The notes under the pieces are model-generated. The model saw nothing but the letters and a program-made list of their open reading frames with translations, made no database searches and was not told the DNA's origin. Positions 1 through 8,644 of a DNA stretch of 38,786 nt are shown here, piece after piece. This DNA comes from JBDTMT01 sp033764095. GTDB lineage: Bacteria; Desulfobacterota; Binatia; HRBIN30; CADEER01. A program made the translations under genes and the position numbers. How positions within the stretch are numbered: position 1 is the first letter of the stretch; each line of letters starts with the position of its first letter. Where the stretch lies: contig JANRJF010000121.1 in NCBI GenBank assembly GCA_033764095.1, positions 1-38,786 of the forward strand. Reading direction: 5' to 3'.

Positions 1-474
1 CAGGAAGACGTGCTTGGCGCACGACGCCATGATGTTGAACACCGGCGCTTCCTGGAACGCGTCGGTGCCCATCGCGGCGCGCGGCACCTGGCCGCAGATC
101 AGCACCACCGGCACCGAGTCGGCCTGGCAGTCGCGCACCGGGGTCACCGCGTTGGTGGCGCCCGGTCCGGAGGTGACCAGAAAGACGCCGACCCGACCAC
201 TGGAGCGGGCGTAGCCGGCGGCCATGAAGCCGGCGCCCTGCTCGGTGGCCGGGACGATCAGCCGGATCTGCTCCTCGGCGGCGCGGCCCTCGTTGAAGCG
301 GAAGATCGCGTCGTAGGTCGGCAGGATGGCGCCGCCGCTGTAGCCGAAGATGGTGTCGACGCCCTCGTCGGCGAGCACCTGTACGATCGCGTCGGCTCCG
401 ATCATCGTCCGCCCGGCGAGCGGATGCGGATTCGGCTGCGGTTCTTCTCGCGACGGCTTCACCAACCTCGGCAT
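1..474 (-). CDS. ThDP-dependent enzyme, acetolactate synthase large-subunit type (5' part, cut by window edge)
   Basis: N-terminal 158 residues of a thiamine-diphosphate enzyme; the frame runs off base 1 without a stop. The stretch GYSGGAILPTYDAI matches the Pyr-domain entry of acetolactate synthases, and EQGAGFMAAGYAR contains the glutamate that in this superfamily activates the ThDP aminopyrimidine ring. VTSGPGATNAVTPVRDC, then GQVPRAAMGTDAFQE, follow the order seen in IlvB-like proteins. Acetolactate synthase condenses pyruvate units for branched-chain amino acid synthesis. Related ThDP enzymes such as glyoxylate carboligase or sulfoacetaldehyde acetyltransferase share these motifs and cannot be excluded without the rest. 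The ATG at 474 is the first in frame. An internal ATG 23 codons later (MIGADAIVQ) would also start at the domain boundary. The upstream gap 475-590 is AT-richer around 520-540 and probably holds the promoter, but I see no clear boxes. Confidence 0.85.
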   Translation of the reverse strand, partial: MPRLVKPSREEPQPNPHPLAGRTMIGADAIVQVLADEGVDTIFGYSGGAILPTYDAIFRFNEGRAAEEQIRLIVPATEQGAGFMAAGYARSSGRVGVFLVTSGPGATNAVTPVRDCQADSVPVVLICGQVPRAAMGTDAFQEAPVFNIMASCAKHVFL

Positions 475-590
475 GACGGCACCTCGATCACCTGAACGTT
501 CGCGCAGCCTCGCACAATCGAATTATTTTGCAACTAGTTAGGGGGCGAGTTCTCCGTTCGTGGGTGAACAACCGGGCGGGGCCAGCCTGG

Positions 591-1367
591 TCAGGTTTCG
601 AAGCCGCCGTCGGGGCCGCGCCGCCAGCCGCCGGCAGCCCAGTTGCCGCCGTCGACGTGCAGCGTCGAGCCGGTGACGAAACGCGACAGGTCGCAGGCGA
701 GGAAGACCGCCGCGCCGGCGACGTCGTCGATCTCGCCCTGGCGCGGCAGCGGCGTCTTCACCGCAATCGGGCCGGTGCCGGGGGTGGGAATGACGTCCGG
801 CGCCAGGCAGTTGACCCGGATGAAGCGTGACCCGAGCTCCAACGCCAGCGATTTGCTCAGGTTCTCGACCGCCGCCTTCATCGCCGAGTAGACGGCAAAG
901 CCGGGACCGGCGCGGTGCGCCTCGATCGAGGTGACGTTGATGATCGAGCCGCCCGCCGCCGGCATCAGCGGCACGGCGGCGCGGATGCAGTGCGCGACGC
1001 TGGCGAAGTTCTCGCGCACCAGCGCGTCCTGGCCCCTGTCGTTCACGTCGAGAAAGGCGGCGAAGAAGCCGCCGCCGGCGTTGTTGACCAGCACGTCGAC
1101 CCGGCCGAAAGCGGCGGCGACGTCGGCGAAGAAGGCGCGCACCGCCTCGCCGACGCGCACGTCGAGCACGCCCTGCAGCGCCCGTCGGCCGCTCGCCTCG
1201 ATCGCCGCCGCGGCGCTGGCGAGGTGGGGCGCGTCACGGTCGCACAGCGCCACGTCGGCGCCGAAGCGCGCCAGCGCCAGCGCGATGCCGCGGCCGAGCC
1301 CGTTCGCCGCGCCGGTGACCACCGCGACGCGATCGGTGAGCAGGATCGATGAGGGATCGAGCGCCAT
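591..1367 (-). CDS. Short-chain dehydrogenase/reductase (SDR) family oxidoreductase
   Basis: 258-residue classical SDR, a normal length. It has the NAD(P)-binding TGAANGLG at residues 18-25, NNAG at 95-98, and the catalytic Ser147, Tyr160 and Lys164 (YSAMK). An acidic residue (Asp43) ends beta-2, which usually favours NAD over NADP. The C-terminal VTGSTLHVDGGNW is the usual SDR substrate-lid and dimer segment. The substrate cannot be read from sequence; FabG-like and 3-hydroxy-steroid/alcohol dehydrogenase-like proteins look alike here. It lies on the same strand as the ThDP enzyme, 116 bases upstream of it, so co-transcription is possible but not shown. The ATG at 1367 gives the expected short lead-in to beta-1. 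Confidence 0.92.
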   Translation of the reverse strand: MALDPSSILLTDRVAVVTGAANGLGRGIALALARFGADVALCDRDAPHLASAAAAIEASGRRALQGVLDVRVGEAVRAFFADVAAAFGRVDVLVNNAGGGFFAAFLDVNDRGQDALVRENFASVAHCIRAAVPLMPAAGGSIINVTSIEAHRAGPGFAVYSAMKAAVENLSKSLALELGSRFIRVNCLAPDVIPTPGTGPIAVKTPLPRQGEIDDVAGAAVFLACDLSRFVTGSTLHVDGGNWAAGGWRRGPDGGFET

Positions 1368-1404
1368 GCGGCGGGATGTAGACCATTTTCGCCCGCTCTC
1401 GTAG

Positions 1405-1424
1405 GGGCGCGCCGCGGCGCGCCC
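1405..1424. repeat. Perfect 20-bp GC palindrome between two minus-strand genes
   Basis: GGGCGCGCCGCGGCGCGCCC reads the same on both strands and sits in the 85-base gap between the SDR start and the end of the secreted-protein gene. It is preceded by GTAG on the plus strand. The word GTAGGGGCGCG recurs at the stop codons of pspA (about 3993-4001) and of the gene at 35240, there on the minus strand. No T-run follows, so a conventional intrinsic terminator is not evident. Confidence 0.6.
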
Positions 1425-1452
1425 GCGCTTTCGTCCGCACGCGCTGGCGCGA

Positions 1453-2721
1453 CTACGGCAGCACCGCGACGTCGACCTCGACCGGGCGGGTGAGCATCGC
1501 CATGGCCGGCCGCTCGTCGCCGGGCTGGTAGGTGCGCGGCAGCACGACGGTGGCCTGCATGAGGTCGAAGTCGCCGGCGCGCTGCAGGCGGGTCATGTTG
1601 CGCAGCGTGTAGCCGGCGGCGCACGGACCGCCGGCGGCGCAGCCGGCGCGCAACAGGGCGCCGCGCGTGATGCCCCAGTCGCGCCATTGCTGCGGGATCA
1701 GCAGCGAGTGCAGCACGGCGCCGTCGGGGCCGCTGTGCACCCACCAGTCGTGGTCGGCCTGATCCTCGACCGTCTCGGCAGGCTCGGCGGCCAGCGCGAC
1801 GCCGCTGGCGCGGCTGGCGTCCCAGTAGAGCAGCGGCATCGCCTGCGGATTGAAGTCGATCATGTTCTCGAAGTGGAAGTCGCGCAGCATGCGCAGCGCG
1901 ATGGCAGGGATGCCGAAGCGCGTCGGGGTGACGAAGGCGTTGCGATAGTGGAAGGTCTCCGCCATGCCCTGCGGCAGGTCGGGGATCATCGGTCCGAGGT
2001 CGACCGAGAGCTTGGCGCGGCGAATGGCGCGCACCGGACCGTTGCGCACGCCCTGCACCTCCACGATCGCGTTCTGCTCGGTGAACTCCAGCGAGAAGTC
2101 GGTGACCAGCAGGCCGAAGGTCGGGCTGCCGCGCATGCGCGTCTGGCGCAACAGATTGGCGCCGGCGTTGCCGTCGGCGCCGATCAGGCGCAGGGCGGTG
2201 AAGTAGTTGCGGCCGGCGGCGTACTCGACCTCGTAACGCCCGGAGCGGGCGCGGTTGGTGCTCCGGTCGTAGACCACGTACGGCGGCGACGGCGGCGCCG
2301 CCGGCATCGCCGCGCAGTGCACCAGGTAGGCCCAGGCGCGTCCCTGCCCGTCCGGCTCGCGCACCGTCAGCTCCAGGCCCGGCCCGCACTCGGGCGGCCA
2401 CAGCGGGGCGGTGGCGCGATCACCGGCGTCGACGGCCATGAAGACGAAGTCGTCGTTGGCGTCGAAGGTCACCGGCTCACTGGCGCCGAGCTCGAGCTTG
2501 CCGTCGGCGTCGCGCGTGTCGATCTGGAACGGGATCGGTTGGGCGACGCCGTCGCGCAGGCGCAACAGTCGCAGCGCGTCGACCCGCCGGCCGGGCAGGC
2601 CGGCGAGGCGGCCGCTGGCGATCACCACCGGGTCATAGGGGCGGTCGAGGGTCGCCGGCTCGAGCGCCGACGCCGCGGTCGCCCCACAGAGCACAACCAG
2701 GAACCAGAGCCGAATGACCAC
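1453..2721 (-). CDS. Predicted secreted protein of unknown function
   Basis: 422 residues. The first 18 or so form a signal peptide: a hydrophobic RLWFLVVLCG core, then ATAASA before LEPATL. The mature part has no domain I can name. Visible segments are PIPFQIDTRDADGKLEL, ANDDFVFMAVDAGDR, several WW/RNYFTALR-type aromatic patches and two close cysteines (CAAGGPC) near residue 370, and it reads as an all-beta extracellular protein. The open frame extends further upstream, but that part is translated from the inverted repeat at 2718-2787 and is not protein-like, so I start at the GTG at 2721, which places the signal peptide at the N-terminus. The start codon therefore touches the repeat arm. 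It is divergent from the aldo/keto reductase. Secretion is well supported; the role is unknown. Confidence 0.75.
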   Translation of the reverse strand: MVIRLWFLVVLCGATAASALEPATLDRPYDPVVIASGRLAGLPGRRVDALRLLRLRDGVAQPIPFQIDTRDADGKLELGASEPVTFDANDDFVFMAVDAGDRATAPLWPPECGPGLELTVREPDGQGRAWAYLVHCAAMPAAPPSPPYVVYDRSTNRARSGRYEVEYAAGRNYFTALRLIGADGNAGANLLRQTRMRGSPTFGLLVTDFSLEFTEQNAIVEVQGVRNGPVRAIRRAKLSVDLGPMIPDLPQGMAETFHYRNAFVTPTRFGIPAIALRMLRDFHFENMIDFNPQAMPLLYWDASRASGVALAAEPAETVEDQADHDWWVHSGPDGAVLHSLLIPQQWRDWGITRGALLRAGCAAGGPCAAGYTLRNMTRLQRAGDFDLMQATVVLPRTYQPGDERPAMAMLTRPVEVDVAVLP

Positions 2722-2787
2722 CAACCCACCAAGACACCAAGGACACACGAACTTGGAAGCTGCTTGGTGCCTTGGTGTCTTGGTGGT
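2718..2787. repeat. Long inverted repeat, CCAAGACACCAAGG type, at a divergent junction
   Basis: A 17-bp perfect stem (2726-2742 with 2770-2786) around a 27-base spacer. The arms are built from reiterated CACCAAG/ACACCAAGG words. It separates two divergent genes and its left arm overlaps the GTG start of the secreted-protein gene. One of eleven such elements in the window. Confidence 0.85.
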
Positions 2788-2799
2788 AGCGGATTTTCG

Positions 2800-3795
2800 A
2801 TGCGGTGGAACCCCCTCGGGCGCAGCAAGTTGCCGGTCAGCCGCATCGGCCTCGGCCTCGCCGCGCTGGGCCGGCCGGGCTACATGACGCTCGGCCACGC
2901 CGACGACCTGCGCGGCGCCTACGACGTCGAGGCGATGCGCGCCGGCGCACACGCGGTGCTCGACGCCGCCTGGGACGCCGGGGTGCGCTACTTCGACGTC
3001 GCGCGCTCCTACGGCCGCGGCGAGGAGTTCCTCGCCAGCTGGCTGGCGGCGCGCGCGATCGACCCCGACGCGGTCACCGTCGGCTCGAAGTGGGGCTACG
3101 AGTACACCGCCGGCTGGCGCGTCGAGGCCGCGCAGCACGAGGTGAAGGAGCATTCCGAGGCGCGGCTCGAGCGACAGTGGGGCGAGAGCCGCGCGCTGCT
3201 CGGCGCGCAGCTCGACGTCTACCACATCCACTCGGCGACGCTGGAGAGCGGCGTCCTGGAGGATCGCGCCGTGCTGACCCGCCTGGCGCGCCTGCGCGAC
3301 GCCGGCGTCGTGATCGGCCTGTCAGTCACCGGCATGCGCCAGGCCGAGGTCGTACGCCGCGCGCTGGCGATCTCGATCGACGGCACGGCGTTGTTCGGCG
3401 TCGTGCAGGCGACCTGGAACCTGCTCGAGCGCTCGGCAGGCGAGGCGTTGGCCGAGGCGCACGCCGCCGGCCTCGGCGTCATCATCAAGGAAGGCCTCGC
3501 CAACGGCCGCCTGACCGAGCGCAACGTCGATCCCGGCTTCGCCGCCGCGCAGGCCCGCCTGCGCGGCGAAGCGCAGCGACTCGACTGCACCCTCGACGCC
3601 CTGGCGCTGGCGGCGATCCTCGCCCGCCCGTGGGCTGACGTCGTGCTCAGCGGCGCCGCCACCGCCGCTCACCTGCGCGCCAACCTCGCCGCCCGGTCAG
3701 TGCGCTGGGACGATCCGGCCGAGGCGGCGCTGGCCGAATTGGCCGAGCCGGTCGAGCGGTACTGGACGACGCGCGCAGCGCTGGCGTGGAACTAG
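2800..3795 (+). CDS. Aldo/keto reductase family protein
   Basis: 331 residues, the usual AKR length. It has the N-terminal SRIGLGLAALG segment and the catalytic tetrad Asp66, Tyr71 (FDVARSYGRGEE), Lys97 (GSKWGYEY) and His144 (YHIHS). The C-terminal VVLSGAATAAHL corresponds to the NADPH-contacting end of the barrel. These enzymes reduce aldehydes or ketones with NADPH. This one is closest in style to the aldose dehydrogenase / L-fucose dehydrogenase-like group, but the substrate is not predictable. The ATG at 2800 puts the conserved start (MRWNPLG) right before the barrel; the longer open frame upstream is translated repeat and antisense sequence. It is transcribed alone, away from the minus-strand block. 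Confidence 0.9.
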   Translation: MRWNPLGRSKLPVSRIGLGLAALGRPGYMTLGHADDLRGAYDVEAMRAGAHAVLDAAWDAGVRYFDVARSYGRGEEFLASWLAARAIDPDAVTVGSKWGYEYTAGWRVEAAQHEVKEHSEARLERQWGESRALLGAQLDVYHIHSATLESGVLEDRAVLTRLARLRDAGVVIGLSVTGMRQAEVVRRALAISIDGTALFGVVQATWNLLERSAGEALAEAHAAGLGVIIKEGLANGRLTERNVDPGFAAAQARLRGEAQRLDCTLDALALAAILARPWADVVLSGAATAAHLRANLAARSVRWDDPAEAALAELAEPVERYWTTRAALAWN

Positions 3796-3815
3796 CCTTG
3801 CTCTGACGAGAAGAG

Positions 3816-3946
3816 TTCAACGCGGAGACGCAGAGCACGCAGAGTCATCCGCCTAGAGGAGAGCCAACTCTCATCCGCATTGCTGATTGGGTTCTGGAGG
3901 TACTGGGGGCGCCCTTCCTCCGCGGCCTCTGCGGCTCTGCGTTGAA
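3816..3946. repeat. Long inverted repeat, GCGGAGACGCAGAG type, at a convergent junction
   Basis: 29-base arms (3816-3844 and 3918-3946) match at 24 positions when one is reverse-complemented, with a 73-base spacer. The word resembles that of the element at 6181-6260 (CACAGAGACACAGAG) with A replaced by G or C. It sits between the aldo/keto reductase and pspA, which converge. Nothing else is visible in the 3796-3998 gap. Confidence 0.85.
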
Positions 3947-3998
3947 GCGCGAAGGTCAGATCAAGGCTAGTGCATCGTCGCCGCGACACCTCGCGCCC

Positions 3999-4697
3999 CT
4001 ACGGCGCGACCGCTTCCGGCAGGATCACCGGCAGGAGTCGCCCGCGCCGTTGCCGCTTGAGCTCGGCGAGCGCGGCGCGCGCCGCCGCTTCGCGTTCCGG
4101 CGCGGTGGCGAGCGGATCGCTGCCGCCGATCTCCAGCTCGCGCTCGAGCTGCACTTCCTGCACCTGGCGCTCGATGTCCTCGCGCACCGACTCGAGCGCG
4201 CGCAGGTCGGCGTCGGGCACCGTGCCGTGCAGCTTGCGGCGCAGCCGGATGCGGGCGCGCGCGTTGGCCAGTCGGCCGAGCATGCGCACCTTCTCCTCGC
4301 GCAGGCGGGCGAGATCCTCGCCGGCGGCGATCAGGTTCTGCTTTGCCGCCTCGCTCTCGCGCGTCAGCTCGGCGAGCTCGGCGTCGAGCCGGGTCAGCTC
4401 GGCGCGCAGCGCATCGCGGCGCTGCAGCGCCAACAGCGCGGCGCCGTCGTCGTCGCGGTCGAGCGCCGACTCCAGCCACGCCTCCAGGCCGCCAAGGCGC
4501 TGCGCCGCGGCGTCGCGCTGATCGGCCAGCTTGCCGCGCAGGTAGATCATCCCCGCCGCGGCGCTGCGCAGCGCGGCGTACTGTTCCAGCCGCTCGCTGA
4601 TCGCCGCCTCGTAGACCGCGCTCGGGTTGCGCCGCTCGCGGCGCCGGATCCACTGCCCGAGCCAGCCGCGGGCGAGCATCGTCAGTCGTGATCGCAT
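3999..4697 (-). CDS. pspA: PspA/IM30 family envelope-stress protein
   Basis: 232 residues, almost entirely charged helix with heptad character, the expected size and shape for PspA/IM30. The N-terminal RGWLGQWI has the amphipathic look of the membrane-binding helix, although it follows a basic MRSRLTML stretch. Proteins of this family coat damaged inner membrane as ESCRT-III-like polymers and limit proton leak. In enterobacteria PspA also restrains its sigma-54 activator PspF. Here pspA is the last gene of an operon with a histidine kinase and an NtrC-type sigma-54 activator, 58 bases after the activator, which fits an envelope-stress role. A strong GGAGGA lies 4 bases before the ATG. The TAG stop falls in a GTAGGGGCGCG word shared with two other sites. 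Confidence 0.82.
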   Translation of the reverse strand: MRSRLTMLARGWLGQWIRRRERRNPSAVYEAAISERLEQYAALRSAAAGMIYLRGKLADQRDAAAQRLGGLEAWLESALDRDDDGAALLALQRRDALRAELTRLDAELAELTRESEAAKQNLIAAGEDLARLREEKVRMLGRLANARARIRLRRKLHGTVPDADLRALESVREDIERQVQEVQLERELEIGGSDPLATAPEREAAARAALAELKRQRRGRLLPVILPEAVAP

Positions 4698-4713
4698 CGA
4701 TCCTCCACTCGAA

Positions 4714-4755
4714 AGCGATGAGCGACGAGCGGTGAGGGCCCTCGTCGCTTCCCTC

Positions 4756-4768
<13 letters not shown>
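4714..4768. repeat. Inverted repeat of GATGAGCGACGAGC words, overlapping a stop codon
   Basis: Arms 4723-4736 and 4755-4768 match at 13 of 14 positions. The right arm encodes the last residues (DER) and the TGA of the response regulator. It is the same word family as the element at 14684-14760, ten kilobases away. Confidence 0.75.
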
Positions 4769-6162
<1,394 letters not shown>

Positions 6163-6180
6163 ATTTTCTCCCGAAAGAAC

Positions 6181-6260
6181 TTCACCACAGAGACACAGAG
6201 AGCACAGACATCTTCATCTCGAGTCCACTCTCTCTGTGCTCTCCGTGTCTCGGTGGTGAA
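6181..6260. repeat. Long inverted repeat, CACAGAGACACAGAG type, between kinase and regulator genes
   Basis: 30-base arms (6181-6210 and 6231-6260) match at 27 positions around a 20-base spacer, so the transcript of the operon would fold into a long hairpin here. It begins 9 bases after the kinase stop codon and ends 19 bases before the regulator start. No T-run follows. Confidence 0.88.
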
Positions 6261-6268
6261 ATTCCTGG

Positions 6269-7489
6269 CTATTGCGGTAGCGGCAGCGTGACCGCGAACT
6301 CGGTTCCGCGCCCCGGCTCCGAGACGACGTCGATGGTACCCTCGTGCGCCTCGACGATCTTCTTCGAGATCGCCATGCCGAGGCCGGTGCCGTGGCCCTT
6401 GGTGGTGAAGAAGGGATTGAAGATCTTCTCGAGCTTCTCGGGGGAGATGCCGGCGCCGTTGTCGCGCAGGCGCACCGTCGCGCGCTTGCCGCCGTTCTCG
6501 ATGAACAGGTCGACGTGGCGGTCGTCGGTGGCGGACAGCGCGTCGATGGCGTTGTCGAGCACGTTGACGAACACCTGCTTGAGCTTCTCCAGGTCGGCGT
6601 TGACGGTCGGTCCGCCGATGTAGTTGCGCGTCACCCGCACCTGCGCGCCGTCGAGCTTGGCGCGCAGCTGGGTGAGCGCCGCGTCGACCACGTTGGCCAG
6701 GTTGCAATGGGCGAACTGGTAGTCCTCTTCCTTGGCGTAGCGCAGCAGGTGCGAGATGCGCTTCTCCACCCGGTCGAGCTCGTCCATCGCCACCTTGGCG
6801 TACTCGACGTTCTCGACCGAGGTCGGGTCCTCGCCCATCTGCTGCACCAGGCTCTTCGCCGCCGCGATCGGGTTGCGGATCTCGTGCGCCAGCGTCGAGG
6901 ACAGCTCGTCGATGCTCGCCTGCTTCTCGCTCTGCATGGCGACGCGCTCGCGCCGCACCTCGCGCTCGACCGCCGGCTCGAAGTAGCGCTCGCGCATGAC
7001 CCTGCCGCCGAACACCGCCATGTAGTGCGAGAAGACGCCGACGCCCCAGCCGAGCGCCGGCCAGATGAACCACGGGTAGGAGGTGGTGAGCAGATTGATC
7101 AGCGCCAGGAGGGCGATGATGCCGAGGTAGCTCATCAGGTGGGTGTAGAAGCCGACCTCGACGCGCGCCCGGCGGCGCGCCCGCGCCAGCACCTGCGCGT
7201 CGGAGGCGGCGTCGGTGGCGTCGGCCGCCGCCTTCTCGGCGATGCGGATCGGCGGCACCACGATGCGCACGCCGAAGCGCTTCTCGGCGCGCGCCGCGTG
7301 CCGTTCCCAGCGGCGCTGCTCGCGCTCCATCTTGCGCTGGAACTTCTTCGCCCAGTGCCCGTGCCAGTCGTGACCGCAGGGCTCCTCGTCGCCGCGCGGC
7401 AGCGCGTCGAGCCGCGCGCGCGGCTCGCTCAGGCGCTTCTTCACGTGGATGAAGAGCAGCACCGCGACCAGGAAACCGATGAACGCCAA
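6269..7489 (-). CDS. Sensor histidine kinase with 2TM domain
   Basis: 406 residues. A hydrophobic N-terminal segment (about 1-16) is followed by a charged region. A 2TM-type domain at about 103-160 has two membrane helices separated by a short aromatic loop (LINLLTTSYPWFIWP); there is no periplasmic sensor domain. Next comes a linker helix, then the H-box STLAHEIRNPI with phospho-accepting His202. The ATPase domain has N-box (QVFVNVLDNAIDAL), G1 (DNGAGIS) and G2 (GHGTGLGMAI). With so little outside the membrane it probably senses something in the membrane or through a partner, for which the 73-residue membrane protein encoded 12 bases upstream is a candidate. The start is a TTG preceded by GGAG at good spacing. 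Confidence 0.92.
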   Translation of the reverse strand: MAFIGFLVAVLLFIHVKKRLSEPRARLDALPRGDEEPCGHDWHGHWAKKFQRKMEREQRRWERHAARAEKRFGVRIVVPPIRIAEKAAADATDAASDAQVLARARRRARVEVGFYTHLMSYLGIIALLALINLLTTSYPWFIWPALGWGVGVFSHYMAVFGGRVMRERYFEPAVEREVRRERVAMQSEKQASIDELSSTLAHEIRNPIAAAKSLVQQMGEDPTSVENVEYAKVAMDELDRVEKRISHLLRYAKEEDYQFAHCNLANVVDAALTQLRAKLDGAQVRVTRNYIGGPTVNADLEKLKQVFVNVLDNAIDALSATDDRHVDLFIENGGKRATVRLRDNGAGISPEKLEKIFNPFFTTKGHGTGLGMAISKKIVEAHEGTIDVVSEPGRGTEFAVTLPLPQ

Positions 7490-7501
7490 CCGCCGCTCCG
7501 C

Positions 7502-7723
7502 TCAGTGCGCGCGCCCGACCAGCTCGGTCGCCAGCCGCGGCGCCGCCAGGCGCGGCAGGCCGCGCCCGCTGCCGGCCCAGGGTCGCGCGCTGGCGAAGAG
7601 GATGCCGCCGAAGGCGCCGGCGAGGACGCCGACCAGCACCAGCCAGACCGCGCTCCAGCCGCCGAACTCGACCAAGCCGGTCGCCGCTGCGCTGTTGATC
7701 GCCATTGGATCGAAGATTCCCAT
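7502..7723 (-). CDS. Small single-pass membrane protein, first gene of the kinase-regulator-PspA operon
   Basis: 73 residues with one membrane helix at about 23-45 (GGWSAVWLVLVGVLAGAFGG, with a glycine-rich second half) and a proline/arginine-rich tail ending in LVGRAH. I do not recognise a family. Translation is well supported by an AGGGAGGAGC ribosome site 7 bases before the ATG, a sigma-54 promoter at the right distance, and a 12-base gap to the kinase. Being the promoter-proximal product of an operon ending in pspA, it may be a membrane partner like the small PspB/PspC proteins of enterobacteria. I see no sequence similarity to those, so this is only inference from context. Confidence 0.72.
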   Translation of the reverse strand: MGIFDPMAINSAAATGLVEFGGWSAVWLVLVGVLAGAFGGILFASARPWAGSGRGLPRLAAPRLATELVGRAH

Positions 7724-7757
7724 TCGCGTCGCTCCTCCCTGCTGGCCAATGGAGAAG

Positions 7758-7772
7758 GCAACGCGCGTGCCA
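7758..7772 (-). promoter_or_regulatory. Sigma-54 (RpoN) promoter of the kinase-regulator-pspA operon
   Basis: Minus strand reads C-TGGCACG-CGCG-TTGC-C. This is the TGGCAC-N5-TTGC consensus with the required GG-N10-GC spacing (GC at 7758-7759). Transcription would start about a dozen bases downstream, giving a leader of roughly 20 bases that contains the ribosome site of the small membrane protein. The operon encodes a sigma-54 activator. Confidence 0.82.
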
Positions 7773-7820
7773 GAGTGTAGGCGATCGCGGCGGCGTCGGG
7801 AAAGGCTTCTCCCGCACGTT

Positions 7821-7852
7821 GGCTGCTGCAGTCGCCGGACTGCGCCGCAGCC
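7821..7852. promoter_or_regulatory. Dyad upstream of the sigma-54 promoter (candidate activator site, or terminator of the glycosyltransferase)
   Basis: Nested inverted repeats: GCAGTC-N4-GACTGC (7828-7833 and 7838-7843) inside GGCTGC ... GCAGCC (7821-7826 and 7847-7852). The dyad lies about 50-80 bases upstream of the -24 box, the range where NtrC-type activators bind. It also lies 34 bases past the glycosyltransferase stop, so a transcript hairpin ending that gene is an alternative, although no T-run follows. Confidence 0.5.
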
Positions 7853-7885
7853 AGCCGGCATGCCCTGGCGATCTTGGGCCACCTC

Positions 7886-8560
7886 CTAGCGGGCGTCGAC
7901 GTAGCGGCGTTTGAGCTCGGCCGGGGCGACGCCCCACCAATAGAGCAGGCGCAGACGCCACATCAGCAGGATGGTGCGCAGCACGCCGTGGCGCTGCCAG
8001 CGGCGCGCGGAGGTGGCGACGCGCGCGCGCAGCGCGACCACCCGGCCGCGGCGCTTGAGGTCGCGGGTGAAGGCGACGTCTTCCATCAGCGGCAGGTCGG
8101 CGAAGCCGCCCATCGCCTCGAAGGTGGCCCGGCGGACGAACAGCGCCTGGTCGCCGGTGGCGATGCCGGTCAGCCGCGAGCGCCGGTTGATCAGCGCCGC
8201 GGTCAGCGCCAGCAGCGGCGACGACGGGACCAGGCGCACGTCGAAGCGCCCGCCGACCGCCGCCGGATCCTCCAACGCCGCCGCGACCGCGGCGGCGAAT
8301 CCGACCGGCAGGCGTGTGTCGGCGTGCAGGAAGAGCAGCACGTCGCCGCCGGCATGCGCCGCGCCGGCGTTCATCTGCCGGGCGCGACCGCGCGGCGCCT
8401 GCAGGACGACGGCGCCGGCGGCGGCGGCGGTGGCAGCGGTGGCGTCCGCGCTGCCGGCGTCGACCACCAGCACTTCGAGCGCCTCGGCGCGCGCGCTGTC
8501 GATCGCCGCGGCGATCTGCGCCGCTTCGTCGAGCGCCGGGATGATCACCGAGAGCCGCAC
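7886..8560 (-). CDS. Family 2 glycosyltransferase, rSAM/selenodomain-associated transferase 2 type (TIGR04283-like)
   Basis: 224 residues. The GT-A start is LSVIIPALDEAAQI, followed by EVLVVDAGSADAT. RARQMNAGAAHAGGDVLLFLHADTRLP carries the DxD-like HAD metal site. GDQALFVRRATFEAMGGF and LMEDVAFTRDLKRRGRV are typical of the TIGR04283 subfamily. The C-terminal WRLRLLYWWGVAPAELKRRY is the hydrophobic end seen in that group. The subfamily often neighbours a TIGR04282 partner, which is absent here. Donor and acceptor are unknown. The GTG at 8560 is chosen because the strand-1 motif begins there and the upstream frame is repeat sequence. It is divergent from the alpha/beta hydrolase. Confidence 0.87.
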   Translation of the reverse strand: MRLSVIIPALDEAAQIAAAIDSARAEALEVLVVDAGSADATAATAAAAGAVVLQAPRGRARQMNAGAAHAGGDVLLFLHADTRLPVGFAAAVAAALEDPAAVGGRFDVRLVPSSPLLALTAALINRRSRLTGIATGDQALFVRRATFEAMGGFADLPLMEDVAFTRDLKRRGRVVALRARVATSARRWQRHGVLRTILLMWRLRLLYWWGVAPAELKRRYVDAR

Positions 8561-8571
8561 CCGAAAACGAA

Positions 8572-8620
8572 ACCACAGATGAGCGCGGATGAACACGGAT
8601 GCGATCCGCATCGATCTGTG
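8572..8620. repeat. Inverted repeat of (A)CACAGATGA/GCGGATGAACACGGATG words at a divergent junction
   Basis: CACAGAT (8574-8580) pairs with ATCTGTG (8614-8620) and GCGGAT (8585-8590) with ATCCGC (8604-8609), with internal mismatches. The words resemble those of the longer element at 33361-33483. It lies between the glycosyltransferase and hydrolase starts. Confidence 0.65.
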
Positions 8621-8644
8621 ATTTCTCTCTGCGCTGGAGGCGGG

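Noticed and set aside
2718..3231. Longer version of the secreted protein extending to 3231
   Set aside because: The extension is translated from the inverted repeat and antisense of the aldo/keto reductase, and would bury the signal peptide.
4698..4755. Separate sigma-54 promoter directly before pspA
   Set aside because: No TGGCAC-N5-TTGC in the 58-base gap; the only good match is the operon promoter at 7758.
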